A stretch of 64,000 nt of DNA from Comamonas testosteroni. GTDB taxonomy: Bacteria; Pseudomonadota; Gammaproteobacteria; Burkholderiales; Burkholderiaceae_C. The notes beneath the pieces were generated by a model that was not told where the DNA came from, made no database searches, and saw only the letters and a program-made list of their open reading frames with translations. Below are positions 45,123-54,367 of the stretch, one piece after another. Location of the stretch: contig NZ_AWOR01000044.1 in NCBI RefSeq assembly GCF_000761245.1, positions 62,001 to 126,000 of the forward strand. Reading direction: 5' to 3'. Each line of letters starts with the position of its first letter. The first letter of the stretch is position 1. Position numbers and translations under genes: made by a program.

Positions 45123-45256
45123 CACCCCCTGAGTCGCTTCGCGCCTTCCCCCTCTCTCGCTACGCGGGAGGGAGACGACAGCCTCGCTGCGGGGCGGCGC
45201 GGCCGGCCCAGGCCCTTGCTTGCTGTCACTGGCGTTGGTGCGTGCCGGTTGCATGC
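45123..45256 (+). repeat. Family-1 structured repeat, copy R6
   Basis: It starts CCCCCTGAGTCGC four bases after the queE stop. The third hairpin has arms GACAGC (45177-45182) and GCTGTC (45222-45227), with a 15-base insertion inside the loop. It ends in GTGCCGGTTGCATGCGC, close to the ends of R1 and R8. Confidence 0.85.
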
Positions 45257-45277
45257 GCAAAGCCAGAAATAACGTTT

Positions 45278-45643
45278 ATGCAGTTCACCGTTCACCAGCG
45301 TTTTTTCTTCGATGCTGCCCACACCCTGGAGCGAGCCATCGAAACCGAGAGCAGTCGCCGCATTCACGGCCACACCTATTGGGCGGAAGTCAGCGTCAGC
45401 GGCCCGCGCAATCCGGACAACGGCATGGTCATCGACCTCGGCCACCTGCGCGCGCGCCTTGAGCTGCTGCGCGATCAGCTAGACCATCACTTTCTCGATG
45501 AAGTGCCGGGCCTGGGCAAGCCCACGCTGGAAAACCTCTGTCTCTTCATCGCCAATGCCCTGGCCGACCTTCAGCCAGCGCCCAGCCGCATCCGTGTCTG
45601 GCGCGACAGCATCGGCGATGGCTGCGTGCTCGATCTGCCCTGA
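45278..45643 (+). CDS. queD: 6-carboxytetrahydropterin synthase (QueD/PTPS family), missing the usual cysteine
   Basis: A 121-residue PTPS-fold protein. Zinc ligands are present in FFFDAAHTL and RIHGHTYWAEV. In E. coli QueD the catalytic cysteine sits four residues before HGH (CGRLHGH); here that position is serine (SRRIHGH). The neighbouring queE supports a queuosine role. It acts on 7,8-dihydroneopterin triphosphate. ATG 45278 starts the conserved MQFTVHQRF; a longer frame runs back into the repeat. The ribosome-binding site is weak, so translation may be low or coupled. Confidence 0.88.
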   Translation: MQFTVHQRFFFDAAHTLERAIETESSRRIHGHTYWAEVSVSGPRNPDNGMVIDLGHLRARLELLRDQLDHHFLDEVPGLGKPTLENLCLFIANALADLQPAPSRIRVWRDSIGDGCVLDLP

Positions 45644-45665
45644 GGACAGGCGCGCAGCTGCAACA

Positions 45666-45691
45666 AAAAAAGGCCCCGCTATTGCGGGGCC
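45666..45691 (-). terminator. Terminator downstream of the porin gene
   Basis: On the minus strand GGCCCCGC/GCGGGGCC forms an 8-bp stem followed by seven T. It lies about 100 bases past the porin stop and could also slow queD transcription from the other strand. Confidence 0.75.
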
Positions 45692-45795
45692 AGCTTGCTG
45701 AGAGTCAGACGGCTTTCCCACCAGGAGGCCTAACTCGGCAAGATCATCGGGCAGCAAAGTGCGGCAGCCGCCGCAGCTCTTTGCTGACCATGCTC

Positions 45796-46824
45796 TTAGA
45801 AATTGTGGCGCAGGCCGATTTCGTAACCCGTCAGGCTCTTGCCCACAGCGGGTGTAGGGCTCAGCGACGAACCCAGCTTGCGGGAAGCCTTGTCGTCGTT
45901 GCTCATGCGTGCCACGGCTGCATAGATTTCGGTGCGCTTGGACAGCTTGTAGCCATAGCCCAGAGCCAGACGCTGGGAGTCCGCATCGCTTTGCTTCTTG
46001 TCCTTGTACCAGGTGTAGGCAGCACGCAGTTCGCCCGCGCCCAGAGGCATCTTCACGCCCAGGCTGTACAGATCGACACGCTTGCCATTGCCGCGATCGG
46101 ACGCGATCAGCAGCATGGGAGTGACAACGCCGAAGTTGTAGGAAGCGCCCAGATTCATGGTCTTGTAGTCCACGCCGACGGCAGCCGTGCCGCCACGTGC
46201 GATGCCGTAGGCTGCAGCAACGTTCAGGGGACCGTTGGCATAGCCCAGACGCACGCCGGTGGAGCTGGCCAGGCTGTGGTCGCCGGCCTGCTCGCCAAAG
46301 CTGTGGGTCAGCTGACCGTAGACACCGCCCAGCTTGGGCAGCAGATAGCTGATGGCGTTGGAGTTGCGCTTGGGGTTGGAGCCTTCGGAGGTGCCTGCAG
46401 CCGAGCCGCTGATCAGGTTATGGCCGTTGATGGCGCCCATGCCGGTATCACCAAAGGCGTGGAAGGTCTCCAGGTTCTGGTAGGCGGGGGTCTTGTCGCG
46501 GCCCAGGCGCACTTCACCGAAGTTGCCCAACAGGCTGACGGTGGAGCGGCGATCGAACTTGAAGCCGGAAGCCGTGCCGTCGTCCACGCTCAGGCTGCCT
46601 TCCAGCCAGAAATCGGCCTTCAGACCGCCGCCCAGATCTTCCACGCCGCGAAAGCCCAGACGGCTGCTGGAGTTGCCGCCGTTGGCCAGACCGGAAACGC
46701 TTTTGCCGGTCGTGGAGATGTGGGCCACCGACACGTCGGCCACGCCAAAGACGGTAACGCTGGATTGAGCCAGGGCACCGGCGGAGACGGTCAGGGCGGC
46801 AAGGGCGAGAAGAGTTCGTTTCAT
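45796..46824 (-). CDS. Outer membrane porin (Omp32-like general porin)
   Basis: A 342-residue betaproteobacterial porin. A signal peptide (MKRTLLALAALTVSAGALA, cleaved before QSSVTVFGV) precedes a 16-strand barrel. SRLGFRGVEDLGGGLKA and LGNFGEVRLGRDKTP (constriction loop region) are typical, and it ends with the terminal phenylalanine (GLRHNF). It allows diffusion of small, probably anionic solutes. ATG 46824 is chosen over the longer frame because it starts the signal peptide. A 346-base AT-rich upstream region suggests strong regulation. Confidence 0.93.
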   Translation of the reverse strand: MKRTLLALAALTVSAGALAQSSVTVFGVADVSVAHISTTGKSVSGLANGGNSSSRLGFRGVEDLGGGLKADFWLEGSLSVDDGTASGFKFDRRSTVSLLGNFGEVRLGRDKTPAYQNLETFHAFGDTGMGAINGHNLISGSAAGTSEGSNPKRNSNAISYLLPKLGGVYGQLTHSFGEQAGDHSLASSTGVRLGYANGPLNVAAAYGIARGGTAAVGVDYKTMNLGASYNFGVVTPMLLIASDRGNGKRVDLYSLGVKMPLGAGELRAAYTWYKDKKQSDADSQRLALGYGYKLSKRTEIYAAVARMSNDDKASRKLGSSLSPTPAVGKSLTGYEIGLRHNF

Positions 46825-47170
46825 GCTGTTCACTTGTTTGTAGAAATGAGAAAGCCCATGCAGTACGGCTACGGCCTGCCTTGGACGGGCCCCGTCTGGG
46901 ACTGAAGTCATTAAACAAAGTGAAAATGAAACATTAGTTACAACCCTTAAATTCTCAACAAAACAACAATCTTACAAACAATCGCTGTATGGTCCTACAA
47001 GGACCATCGGTAGAGTCGGCGCCCTCGTCAATGCGCAGCACGGCATTTCCCTGTCAATGCCCTCTATGAACTAGATGGGTTTTGCCGATCGCATTTAGAC
47101 TTGCGTGATTTTTCGCAAGCACAGGCCTGCCCCATTCCAGCAACGCGCAAAGCGCCCCAGAGAGACAATC
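46825..47170. promoter_or_regulatory. Divergent, AT-rich promoter region between porin and panD
   Basis: A 346-base gene-free gap. The part next to the porin is markedly AT-rich (around 46910-46980) and should hold the porin promoter and 5' untranslated region. An inverted repeat ATGGTCC (46989-46995) - TACAA - GGACCAT (47001-47007) lies in the middle and may be an operator or the end of a small transcript. Confidence 0.5.
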
Positions 47171-47551
47171 ATGTTCCGCACCCTGCTCAAATCCAAGATC
47201 CACCGCGTCAAGACCACGCAATGCGAGCTGCACTACGAAGGCTCCTGCGCCATCGATGAGGATCTGCTGGATGCCGCCAACATTGCTGAAAACGAACAGG
47301 TCCATATCTGGAATATCGACAACGGCGAGCGCTTTGTGACCTACGCCATCAAGGGCGAGCGCGGCTCGGGCATGATTTCCGTCAACGGCTCGGCCGCTCG
47401 CCGGGCCAGCGTGGGCGATCTGCTCATCATTGCCGCCTTCGCCCAGGTTCATGAAAGCGATGTGGCCGAGCACCAGCCGCAGCTGGTCTTTGTGGACGAC
47501 AGCAACAAACAGGTCGAGTTGCGCCACAAAGTGCCCACCCAGATGCTGTAA
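47171..47551 (+). CDS. panD: Aspartate 1-decarboxylase proenzyme
   Basis: A 126-residue pyruvoyl enzyme. The self-cleavage site is Gly-Ser in [12 protein letters not shown] (Ser25), which yields the pyruvoyl group. It makes beta-alanine for pantothenate. [14 protein letters not shown] and [15 protein letters not shown] are family hallmarks. ATG 47171 gives the conserved [11 protein letters not shown]; an in-frame extension lacks similarity. The other pantothenate genes panB and panC are 6 kb away in this window, not in the same operon. Confidence 0.95.
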   Translation: MFRTLLKSKIHRVKTTQCELHYEGSCAIDEDLLDAANIAENEQVHIWNIDNGERFVTYAIKGERGSGMISVNGSAARRASVGDLLIIAAFAQVHESDVAEHQPQLVFVDDSNKQVELRHKVPTQML

Positions 47552-47589
47552 AAACGGCTTTTGCCTCCAACACCGAGCGAGAGAACTCC

Positions 47590-47955
47590 ATGCCTCATCT
47601 GCATATTGAATACACCGACAACCTGACCGGCCTGAACGAGCGCGCACTGATGCGTGACATCAACGCCGTGGTCTGCTCCCACCCCACCGTTCTCGATGAA
47701 GCCGATGTGAAGGCCCGCATTGCCCGACTGAACATGGACCATGTCTATATCGGCACCCAGCCCGATAACCGTGGCTTTGTCCATGTGCACCTGCAACTGA
47801 TGGCAGGCCGCAGCACCGAAGCCAAGAAGCAGATGTCGGACGGCATTGCCGAAGTGCTGCGCCGCCTCGTGCCCCAACCTGCCGATGTGATGGTGCAGCT
47901 GAGCGTGGACGTATCCGATATGGACAAGGCCACCTACTTCAAGGGTCGCCTCTAA
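47590..47955 (+). CDS. 5-carboxymethyl-2-hydroxymuconate isomerase-like tautomerase
   Basis: A 121-residue protein of the CHMI group of the tautomerase superfamily, with the N-terminal Pro (after Met removal) as catalytic base: MPHLHIEYTDNL. CHMI acts in homoprotocatechuate degradation. No other genes of that pathway are adjacent, so it may be a stand-alone tautomerase. It follows panD by 38 bases and may share its transcript; a terminator follows. Confidence 0.8.
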   Translation: MPHLHIEYTDNLTGLNERALMRDINAVVCSHPTVLDEADVKARIARLNMDHVYIGTQPDNRGFVHVHLQLMAGRSTEAKKQMSDGIAEVLRRLVPQPADVMVQLSVDVSDMDKATYFKGRL

Positions 47956-47978
47956 GTCCTTCACGACTCCTGCAACAG

Positions 47979-48009
47979 CGCCCGCAGCCCATGCTCGCGG
48001 GCGTTTTTG
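47979..48009 (+). terminator. Terminator after the tautomerase gene
   Basis: CGCCCGC (47979-47985) pairs with GCGGGCG (47997-48003), followed by TTTTTG. Confidence 0.85.
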
Positions 48010-48081
48010 TTTCAGGGACCTTGGTTTGAGATAAAAATCGCATCAATCCCTTACCTCGAAAGAGCAAGCAGCTCCTGAATC

Positions 48082-48768
48082 ATGAGCAGACCTGACCCTC
48101 GCCCCCGCTGCCCCCACTGTCACCGAGCACTGCGCACCTGCGTCTGCGCGCTGGCGCAGGCGGTCGCGCATCAGGTCGAAGTGCTGATCCTCATGCATCC
48201 CATGGAGGTGCATGAAGCCAAGGGCACGGGGCATTTGCTGCATCTGTGCCTGCCGCATAGCCGGGTCATGGTGGGCGAGGAATTTGATGCAGCCGAACTG
48301 GAACAGGCTCTGCATGGCGGCTGGGCCTGTTGGGCAAGTCGGGCCGATAGTGCGCCACGCTACAGCCTGCTGCTCTACCCCGATACCGCAGAGCAGGATG
48401 CCGCCCTGGGGCTGGCTGCGGCCAGCCCTCTGCCTTTGCCCTGGCCGCAGCCGCCAGAGCGCCTTCGGCTGGTGGTCATCGACGGCACCTGGCGCAAAAG
48501 CCGCAAGATGCTCTATCTCAATCCTGCACTGCAAGCCCTGCCGCGCCTGCCCCTCCGAAATGTGGAGGACTCCGGCTACGCCATCCGCAAGGCACATCTG
48601 CCAGGGCAGCTCTCCAGCTTCGAGGCTGCAGCCCAGGCCCTGGCACAGCTGCACAACTGGAGCGCAGATGGGGCAGCCAATGCAACACTGCATGAAGTCT
48701 TCAAGCAGTTTGTGGCGCAGCAACTGCAGCTGCGCCAACGCAATCAGGCGCCCCAAAGGGGCGCCTGA
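48082..48768 (+). CDS. tapT: tRNA-uridine aminocarboxypropyltransferase (DTW domain)
   Basis: A 228-residue DTW-domain protein. CPHCHRALRTCVC at residues 10-22 is a cysteine-rich (zinc) start, the DTW-type motif is DGTWRKSRKM near residue 134, and the rest matches E. coli TapT (YfiP), which makes acp3U at position 47 of tRNA. The last codons overlap a perfect palindrome. It is convergent with the YiaA-type gene. Confidence 0.88.
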   Translation: MSRPDPRPRCPHCHRALRTCVCALAQAVAHQVEVLILMHPMEVHEAKGTGHLLHLCLPHSRVMVGEEFDAAELEQALHGGWACWASRADSAPRYSLLLYPDTAEQDAALGLAAASPLPLPWPQPPERLRLVVIDGTWRKSRKMLYLNPALQALPRLPLRNVEDSGYAIRKAHLPGQLSSFEAAAQALAQLHNWSADGAANATLHEVFKQFVAQQLQLRQRNQAPQRGA

Positions 48769-48769
48769 T
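48743..48769. terminator. Perfect 12-bp hairpin spanning the tapT stop codon
   Basis: ATCAGGCGCCCC (48743-48754) - AAA - GGGGCGCCTGAT (48758-48769). The TGA stop (48766-48768) lies in the 3' arm. It could stop both convergent transcripts; neither side has a T-run. Confidence 0.6.
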
Positions 48770-48795
48770 CTTCAGCCGTCAAACGGCTTTCCGGC

Positions 48796-49314
48796 TCAGC
48801 GGTTGTTGGCCACCTGCTCGGGCACATCGGCAGGCTTGGCGGGATCGGTCATCACCAGGGCAGGGCCGCTGCGCTCGCTCTTGCTGCGCTTGCGCTCTGC
48901 TGCTCCATCGTCGGCGCTCAGGCTGTCGCGGGTGTTTTTCTGCACGGCAATCGCACCAAACAGAGCCAGTGCAAAAGCCATGGCATAGAAGCCTTTTTCG
49001 CTGAGCTGCAACGTGGCGTTGAAGAGACCTGCGCCCAGAAGCAGCACCGCAATGATCAGCGCCACCCAGCTGATGCCGTAGTAAATGCCGGTCACGGAAA
49101 CGCCTTCGAGCTTGTCGCGCACGGTTTTTTGCAGCGAGATGGCCGAGTACAGGCCCAGCACCAGCACGGCAAAGTAAAAGCCTTTTTCGTTGAGCTGCAT
49201 GGCGGCATTCCACAGCCCGACCAGGAAGGCGGCGATGCCCAGCAGCAAGGCGGCCCAGGATGCGCCGACAAAGGCGGAGGAAGGCTTGTGGCTGGTGATG
49301 GCTTGCGAGTTCAT
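48796..49314 (-). CDS. YiaA/YiaB-family inner membrane protein
   Basis: A 172-residue protein with an internal duplication: two YiaAB units ([24 protein letters not shown]...GFY and [23 protein letters not shown]...GFY), each with two membrane helices, giving four in total. The C-terminal 45 residues are charged and basic ([10 protein letters not shown]) and cytoplasmic. Function unknown; YiaA members are stress-linked at most. It starts [12 protein letters not shown] with no good alternative. Confidence 0.82.
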   Translation of the reverse strand: MNSQAITSHKPSSAFVGASWAALLLGIAAFLVGLWNAAMQLNEKGFYFAVLVLGLYSAISLQKTVRDKLEGVSVTGIYYGISWVALIIAVLLLGAGLFNATLQLSEKGFYAMAFALALFGAIAVQKNTRDSLSADDGAAERKRSKSERSGPALVMTDPAKPADVPEQVANNR

Positions 49315-49509
49315 GAGCGGGTCTCAGAAGTTGTGGTGAACGGATAGTAGAAAATCCGTTCGCTCAAGCCAAGAGTTTCTTCACACAGTATCACCAGAAG
49401 ATACTCAAAGCACTTTTTCCCCTTCCCAGGCTCAGGGCTTGGGTTGCAAGCATGCTTGCATGCCCTGAGCTACAGCCGTTGCCAGGCCATCGCGCACAGG
49501 CTCTGGGCC

Positions 49510-50082
49510 TCAGTCCTCATCCTCGACTTCATCGCCATCCATGGCCGCATTGAGCTCTTCCTGGACATGGGGCGGCATGCCGTCTTCCCAGCCATGCTCG
49601 TCGACATAGGCATAGATATCGGGTTGCTCGCCGGGCACGGCCTGCAGCATGATGGCCGGAATCTGCCATTTGGCTTCATCGCCCTTGACGGCTTCGCTGG
49701 TCCAGTCATAGCCAGGGTGCTTGTCATTGCCCGTGGGCGAAGCCAGATCGTTGGCCGGATCCCAGCCAATGGTGGCGGGTGCAAGATTGCCCTGTTCAAA
49801 GCGCTGGCTCAGCGCCTGCACACGGGCCCAGCCTGAGCGGTTGATGCTGGGTACCTTGTCCTGCGAAGCATAGTGCTGGAAGTAGCCCGGCTGCTGATAC
49901 CAGTACAAGGCCTTGGCAACGGCCGGCTCCAGCTTGGGATGCTTGCTGATCCAGTCGGGCAGCGCGCTGCCGTTGTCGTAGTTCATGGTGGTGACCACAG
50001 CCAGCCACTGAAGGGGCGTGGCAGTGGCCAGGAATTCCTTCATCAGATCCAGATACAGGGCATCAAAGTCGTCGTCATCCAT
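49510..50082 (-). CDS. DUF4274-domain protein
   Basis: A 190-residue acidic soluble protein. The first half (PLQWLAVVTTMNYDNGSALPDWISKHP, in outline) resembles DUF4274, often seen in immunity-like contexts, and the C-terminus is very acidic (DGDEVEDED). The middle is less clear. I do not know a function. No toxin gene is adjacent, so an immunity role is not supported here. Confidence 0.65.
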   Translation of the reverse strand: MDDDDFDALYLDLMKEFLATATPLQWLAVVTTMNYDNGSALPDWISKHPKLEPAVAKALYWYQQPGYFQHYASQDKVPSINRSGWARVQALSQRFEQGNLAPATIGWDPANDLASPTGNDKHPGYDWTSEAVKGDEAKWQIPAIMLQAVPGEQPDIYAYVDEHGWEDGMPPHVQEELNAAMDGDEVEDED

Positions 50083-50131
50083 GGCTCAGACTCCTCCAGG
50101 TTGCTTACATCCGCACGATAACAAACCAGGC

Positions 50132-50764
50132 CTAGGCGATCAAACGAGCATCCAGCCAGCCACGCAGGCTATTGATAAAGGCCCAGCCGCCGGCATGACG
50201 CGCCTGCTCCAGCGTCACCACCTGCTCTGTCAGCCGGCCCTGGGACAGGGCCAGTGCCCGCCCCACGCCCGGCAGCAGCCCGCATTGCAGCGGCGGGGTG
50301 ACCCAGCGCCCATCCAGCTGCACGGCAATGTTGCCGCGCGTGCCTTCGGTGATCTGACCGTCCTCGTTGAAAAGCACGATATCGAAAATGTCGACGCTCT
50401 GGGGCTTGAAAGCGTCGTAATGCTGACGTACCGAAGTTTTGAAACGCACCACATCGCTATGCGCCACCGCGTTTGCAATGGGTTGATGCGCCAGCTGCAG
50501 CGCCACCGGCTGGACCGTGGGCGGCAAGGGCTCGGCCGTGATCTGCACTTCACCGGTGACCGAAAGCGCCAGCCGCACGCGCCAGTCGCCCAGGGCATGA
50601 GTCTGCCCGGCCATGCGCTCCATATCGGACTCCAGCTGCATCTGCATCAACGGATAGCGGAAATGCTGCGCAGTGATTTGCAAACGAGCCCAGTGCAAGG
50701 ACCAATTCTGCCAACGGCCATCCTTGAGTGCCAGGGTTTCGAGGATTTCAAGATTCGTGTTCAT
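50132..50764 (-). CDS. pabC: Aminodeoxychorismate lyase-like aminotransferase class IV
   Basis: A 210-residue fold-IV PLP enzyme. The PLP lysine is in RFKTSVRQHYDAF, and TEGTRGNIAVQ is the phosphate-binding turn. It converts 4-amino-4-deoxychorismate to p-aminobenzoate and pyruvate for folate. It starts two bases after the pabB stop (TGAGCATG), so the two genes are coupled; in many betaproteobacteria they are fused. PabC proteins are usually nearer 270 residues, so this is short, as in PabBC fusions. pabA is not here. Confidence 0.85.
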   Translation of the reverse strand: MNTNLEILETLALKDGRWQNWSLHWARLQITAQHFRYPLMQMQLESDMERMAGQTHALGDWRVRLALSVTGEVQITAEPLPPTVQPVALQLAHQPIANAVAHSDVVRFKTSVRQHYDAFKPQSVDIFDIVLFNEDGQITEGTRGNIAVQLDGRWVTPPLQCGLLPGVGRALALSQGRLTEQVVTLEQARHAGGWAFINSLRGWLDARLIA

Positions 50765-50766
50765 GC

Positions 50767-51945
50767 TCAAACGCCTTGCTCAAGCACCTTCAGAAAAGTC
50801 TGCTTGTGTTGCCATTCCATCCATTCGTCGGCCGCATTGGCGCTGGCCGTGATGCCGCTGCCTATGCCGCAGCTCAGGCCCCCGTTCCTGAGCACCACTG
50901 TGCGAATGGGAACATTGAACGTTGCGTGAATGCTCCCCGACTCAGCCCCGGGTCGCACCACGCCCAGCGCACCGCAGTAGACGCCACGAGGCTCGGGCTC
51001 CAGCTCGCGAATCAGGCGCATGGCCTGGCGCTTGGGCGCCCCGGTAATCGAGCCGCAAGGAAACAGCGCCTCGAACACATCCACCAGCCGCACATCCGAG
51101 CGTGTGCGTGCCACCACATCCGAAGTCATCTGCCAGACAGCCGGCAGCGCCTGAACCTGAAACAGCTGCGGCACTTTCACGCTGTGCGGCACGGCTATGC
51201 GTGACAGATCGTTGCGCAGCAAATCCACGATCATCACGTTCTCGGCCCGCTCCTTGGCCGACTCGCGCATAGCTTGCGCAGCCCGTGCATCGGCTTCAGG
51301 GGTCTTGCCGCGCGCCGCCGTACCCTTCATGGGGCGGGTCAGAATCCGCTCGCCGTCCCAGTCGAAAAACAGCTCCGGCGACAGCGACAGCACCTGCATG
51401 TCGCCGCAATCGACCAATGCCGCATAGCCTCCGGGCTGGGCCTGCCGCAGTCTTGCGAACAGCACCTGGGCCAGTGCGCTGGAATCGCCATCCTGCGGCG
51501 CCTCAAGCTCGGCAGACAGGGGGGCGGTGTAATTGATCTGATAGCAGTCGCCGGCTGCAATCGCCGCATGGATACGTGCCACATGGGCATCGAACTGTTC
51601 GCGGCTCAGAGCCGTCTGCCAATGTATTGCCGCACAAGGCACGGGCGGGTTCTGCCCGCAGGCAGCCAGCGGCGCGCGGTGCAGGCCGAACCAGGCCAGC
51701 GGCTGGCCTGCTGCCGCGGCATGCACGGCCTGGGCATAGGCCCGGTCGAAAGCAGCGGCCGCCTCGTAGGCCAGCCAGCCCACGCACCACAGGCCCTGTT
51801 CGGCCGCCTGCTGCACGGCCTCCAGCACGGCCGGCACATCCTCGGGAGCATGGGCTTGCAATATGCGCTCGGGCTCGCCAAAGCCATGCTGCAGACGGGC
51901 AGCACCCGCCTGCCAGGGAGCGGTGAAATCAAGAACGGTTTTCAA
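50767..51945 (-). CDS. pabB: Aminodeoxychorismate synthase component I
   Basis: A 392-residue chorismate-binding enzyme. The catalytic lysine is in RPMKGTAARG (PIKGT-type motif), followed by MIVDLLRNDL and GSITGAPKRQAM, which are hallmark segments. The N-terminal 110 residues are shorter than in E. coli PabB, as in PabB of other betaproteobacteria. It aminates chorismate using ammonia from PabA, which is not in the window. pabC follows with a two-base gap. Confidence 0.93.
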   Translation of the reverse strand: MKTVLDFTAPWQAGAARLQHGFGEPERILQAHAPEDVPAVLEAVQQAAEQGLWCVGWLAYEAAAAFDRAYAQAVHAAAAGQPLAWFGLHRAPLAACGQNPPVPCAAIHWQTALSREQFDAHVARIHAAIAAGDCYQINYTAPLSAELEAPQDGDSSALAQVLFARLRQAQPGGYAALVDCGDMQVLSLSPELFFDWDGERILTRPMKGTAARGKTPEADARAAQAMRESAKERAENVMIVDLLRNDLSRIAVPHSVKVPQLFQVQALPAVWQMTSDVVARTRSDVRLVDVFEALFPCGSITGAPKRQAMRLIRELEPEPRGVYCGALGVVRPGAESGSIHATFNVPIRTVVLRNGGLSCGIGSGITASANAADEWMEWQHKQTFLKVLEQGV

Positions 51946-52028
51946 GTCAGATCACCTGCAAGCGCACTATCGATATGCGCCGAATGCTATCAAACTTGCT
52001 ATATCCATCAGCCTGGCATTGCCGGCAT

Positions 52029-52060
52029 AAAAAAACGCGCTGAAGGATTCCCTCAGCGCG
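52029..52060 (-). terminator. Terminator after the DUF4148 gene
   Basis: On the minus strand CGCGCTGA (52036-52043 complement) pairs with TCAGCGCG (52053-52060 complement), followed by seven T. It lies about 50 bases past the DUF4148 stop. Confidence 0.85.
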
Positions 52061-52107
52061 CATCCACCAATGGGCCACCTCTGTCGGGTGGCTAAGAGAG
52101 AACTCTG

Positions 52108-52407
52108 TTACTTGCCGCCCAGTTGCGACTGGTACTTGGCTACGGCAGCCGTGTAGGCGGGGCTGGCCAGCAGACGCTGATATTCGGCATAAGCCTTGCG
52201 GTACTCGGTGCTGAATTCTGTTTCGACATAAGCCGCAGGCGTGGGCATATAGCCAAGACCTGCACGCTGGTACATCTCAAGGTCGGCCATCACTTCGGCA
52301 CGACTTTTGCTGGAGGTTACGGAAGTTTGGGGGAGGTCTTGGGCCATGGCAACTGCGGCGCTGGCGGTCAGTACAGCTGCAGTCAACAAACGGGTGAGGG
52401 AGCGCAT
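52108..52407 (-). CDS. DUF4148 secreted small protein
   Basis: A 99-residue protein. MRSLTRLLTAAVLTASAAVAMAQ is a classical signal peptide; the mature part (about 76 residues) is DUF4148-like (SRAEVMADLEMYQRAGL then YQRLLASPAY), a family common and abundant in Burkholderiales and of unknown function. Expected in the periplasm. ATG 52407 starts the signal peptide. Confidence 0.82.
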   Translation of the reverse strand: MRSLTRLLTAAVLTASAAVAMAQDLPQTSVTSSKSRAEVMADLEMYQRAGLGYMPTPAAYVETEFSTEYRKAYAEYQRLLASPAYTAAVAKYQSQLGGK

Positions 52408-52538
52408 TTTCAATCCTTTCAACGGCGCAGCAGCGGAAAGAAGACCTGCCGCGTGCTGCACGACTGAACTATGCGCCCGGCCCCCATGGGCCGTCTGTGC
52501 GTTTTCTCACGCAAAAACTCATTTCACATTGCGAAAAG

Positions 52539-53270
52539 TCAATGCGCTTCTTCGAGCAGCAGTCGCAGGCCATCGACGCGGCAAAGACGCAGATTGCGCC
52601 CCTCGCGCCTGAGCAGGCCCAGGCGCGTGAGCCGCGACATCTCGCGTGCGACCTCTTCACGGCTGGTGCCCAGCATCAGGGCCAGGTCGTTCTGGCGCGG
52701 GGCCGGCGAAAGCAGCGCCTCGTCGTTCTCGACTCCCGCCATCTCGGCGCGCTCCAGCAACTGGGCATGCAGGCGGCCGCGCACCGTGAGGGTTCCCAGG
52801 CTGACCACGCGCCGCGCCAGCACGCCCGTCAGCTCGTTCAGCCGCTGAATCACGGCGCGCATGACCTGGACATCGCTCATGATCAGCGCTTCCAGCTCCG
52901 TATTGGATAGCGATGCCACCAGACTGGCCTGCGTGGCCTGCACCTGCACCGCGACGGTGCGCGGCGGCTGCGCAGCAAAGGCACCAAAGAAAAAACCCGG
53001 TCCCAGATACCCCACGATCATGGCCCGCCCGCTGATGCTGTGACCCGCCACACTGAGCTGCCCGCTGATCAGCATATAGATGCGGCGGTCGGTATAGGCC
53101 CCCTGAAGCACCTGCCCAGTTTCCAGCCTGTGCCACCGGCATTGCCCCGCCAGCACGGACAGCCTCTCGTCGGAAAGCGACTCCAGCCAGCTCACGTTGC
53201 GCAATCCCTGCCAGGCAACGGCTGACACAGGCGCTGAAACCGAGGACTGCGGGGACTCGAGCATGGACAT
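52539..53270 (-). CDS. Crp/Fnr-family transcriptional regulator
   Basis: A 243-residue cyclic-nucleotide-type regulator: N-terminal cNMP-binding beta-barrel ([21 protein letters not shown] and [13 protein letters not shown] region), a dimerisation helix and a C-terminal helix-turn-helix ([23 protein letters not shown] in outline, recognition helix around residue 205). It lacks N-terminal cysteines, so it is not an oxygen-sensing Fnr. The barrel contains no obvious cAMP-binding arginine. Start is ATG 53270 after AAGGTGG; ATG 53264 is close. Target genes unknown. Confidence 0.85.
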   Translation of the reverse strand: MSMLESPQSSVSAPVSAVAWQGLRNVSWLESLSDERLSVLAGQCRWHRLETGQVLQGAYTDRRIYMLISGQLSVAGHSISGRAMIVGYLGPGFFFGAFAAQPPRTVAVQVQATQASLVASLSNTELEALIMSDVQVMRAVIQRLNELTGVLARRVVSLGTLTVRGRLHAQLLERAEMAGVENDEALLSPAPRQNDLALMLGTSREEVAREMSRLTRLGLLRREGRNLRLCRVDGLRLLLEEAH

Positions 53271-53474
53271 GAACCACCTTGTGCAAAAAAGAAAGGGAAG
53301 GCCGCAGAACGCAGGGCCATGCAATGCAGACCACACAGCATAGTAAGGTGGCCGACAGCAGCCATACCCTTTTCAACGTGGCGCTGCAGCGCAGCATCGC
53401 ATAGACTCGCGGGCAAATTTGCCTGCAGGCTTTTTCTGCGGGGCCAGGCCATAGACAAGACCAGGAGACATCCC

Positions 53475-54344
53475 ATGACCGCCAGCGGCACGCCTTACGG
53501 CACCATTCCCCCCTCTTCGCCCCAGCCCCAGCGCCGCCCTGTCAGCCTGCCGCGCCTGGCCCAGATGCGCGCGGCCGGGGAAAAAATCACCATGCTCACG
53601 GCCTATGACGCCACTTTTGCCGCCGTGGCCGATGCTGCCGGTGTGGAATGCATCCTGGTCGGCGACTCGCTGGGCATGGTCTGCCAGGGCCTGCACAGCA
53701 CCGTGGGCGTGACGCTTCAGGATATGGCCTATCACACGGCCAGCGTCACGCGCGGCCTGCACCGCGCCCAGGCCACGGCCTGGGTGATTGCCGACATGCC
53801 CTACGGCAGCTATGCCGAAAGTCCCGAGCAGGCCATGCGCAGTGCCTGCGAGCTGATGCAGGCCGGCGCCCATATGGTCAAGCTCGAAGGCGGCGGCTGG
53901 ACCGCTCCCACCGTGCGCTTTCTCGTCGATCGCGGCGTGCCCGTCTGCGCCCATCTGGGACTGACGCCGCAGACCGTGCATGCCCTGGGCGGCTACCGCG
54001 TCCAGGGCAAGGATGAGCAGGCCGCAGCCACGCTGCGCCAGCATGCGCTGGAGTTGCAGGACGCCGGGGCCGCCATGCTGGTGCTGGAGATGGTGCCAGC
54101 AGCCCTGTCCGCCCAGCTGACCGAGGAGCTGCCGCTGTGCCACACCATCGGCATTGGCGCGGGCAGTGGCACGGCCGGCCAGGTTCTGGTGCTGCACGAC
54201 ATGCTGGGCGTGAACCTGGGCAAGATGGCCAAGTTCGTGCACAACTTCATGGCCGATGCAGGCAGCGTCAAGGGTGCCATGGAAGCCTATGTGCAGGCCG
54301 TCAAGAATGGCAGCTTCCCCGACAATGCGCTGCATGCTTGGTAA
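53475..54344 (+). CDS. panB: 3-methyl-2-oxobutanoate hydroxymethyltransferase
   Basis: A 289-residue TIM-barrel enzyme. It adds a hydroxymethyl group from methylene-THF to 2-oxoisovalerate to give ketopantoate. GDSLGMV (Mg-binding Asp), [13 protein letters not shown] and the catalytic Glu in LVLEMVP are visible. The ATG at 53475 has an AGGAGA site and follows a frame that is open upstream; the real protein starts MTASGTPYG. panC follows 128 bases downstream, interrupted by a small terminal-repeat element. Confidence 0.95.
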   Translation: MTASGTPYGTIPPSSPQPQRRPVSLPRLAQMRAAGEKITMLTAYDATFAAVADAAGVECILVGDSLGMVCQGLHSTVGVTLQDMAYHTASVTRGLHRAQATAWVIADMPYGSYAESPEQAMRSACELMQAGAHMVKLEGGGWTAPTVRFLVDRGVPVCAHLGLTPQTVHALGGYRVQGKDEQAAATLRQHALELQDAGAAMLVLEMVPAALSAQLTEELPLCHTIGIGAGSGTAGQVLVLHDMLGVNLGKMAKFVHNFMADAGSVKGAMEAYVQAVKNGSFPDNALHAW

Positions 54345-54367
54345 GGCCGGGCCTTTGTTTTTGTCAC

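Noticed and set aside
49510..50082. DUF4274 gene as an immunity gene
   Set aside because: No adjacent toxin, secretion or polymorphic-toxin gene is present.
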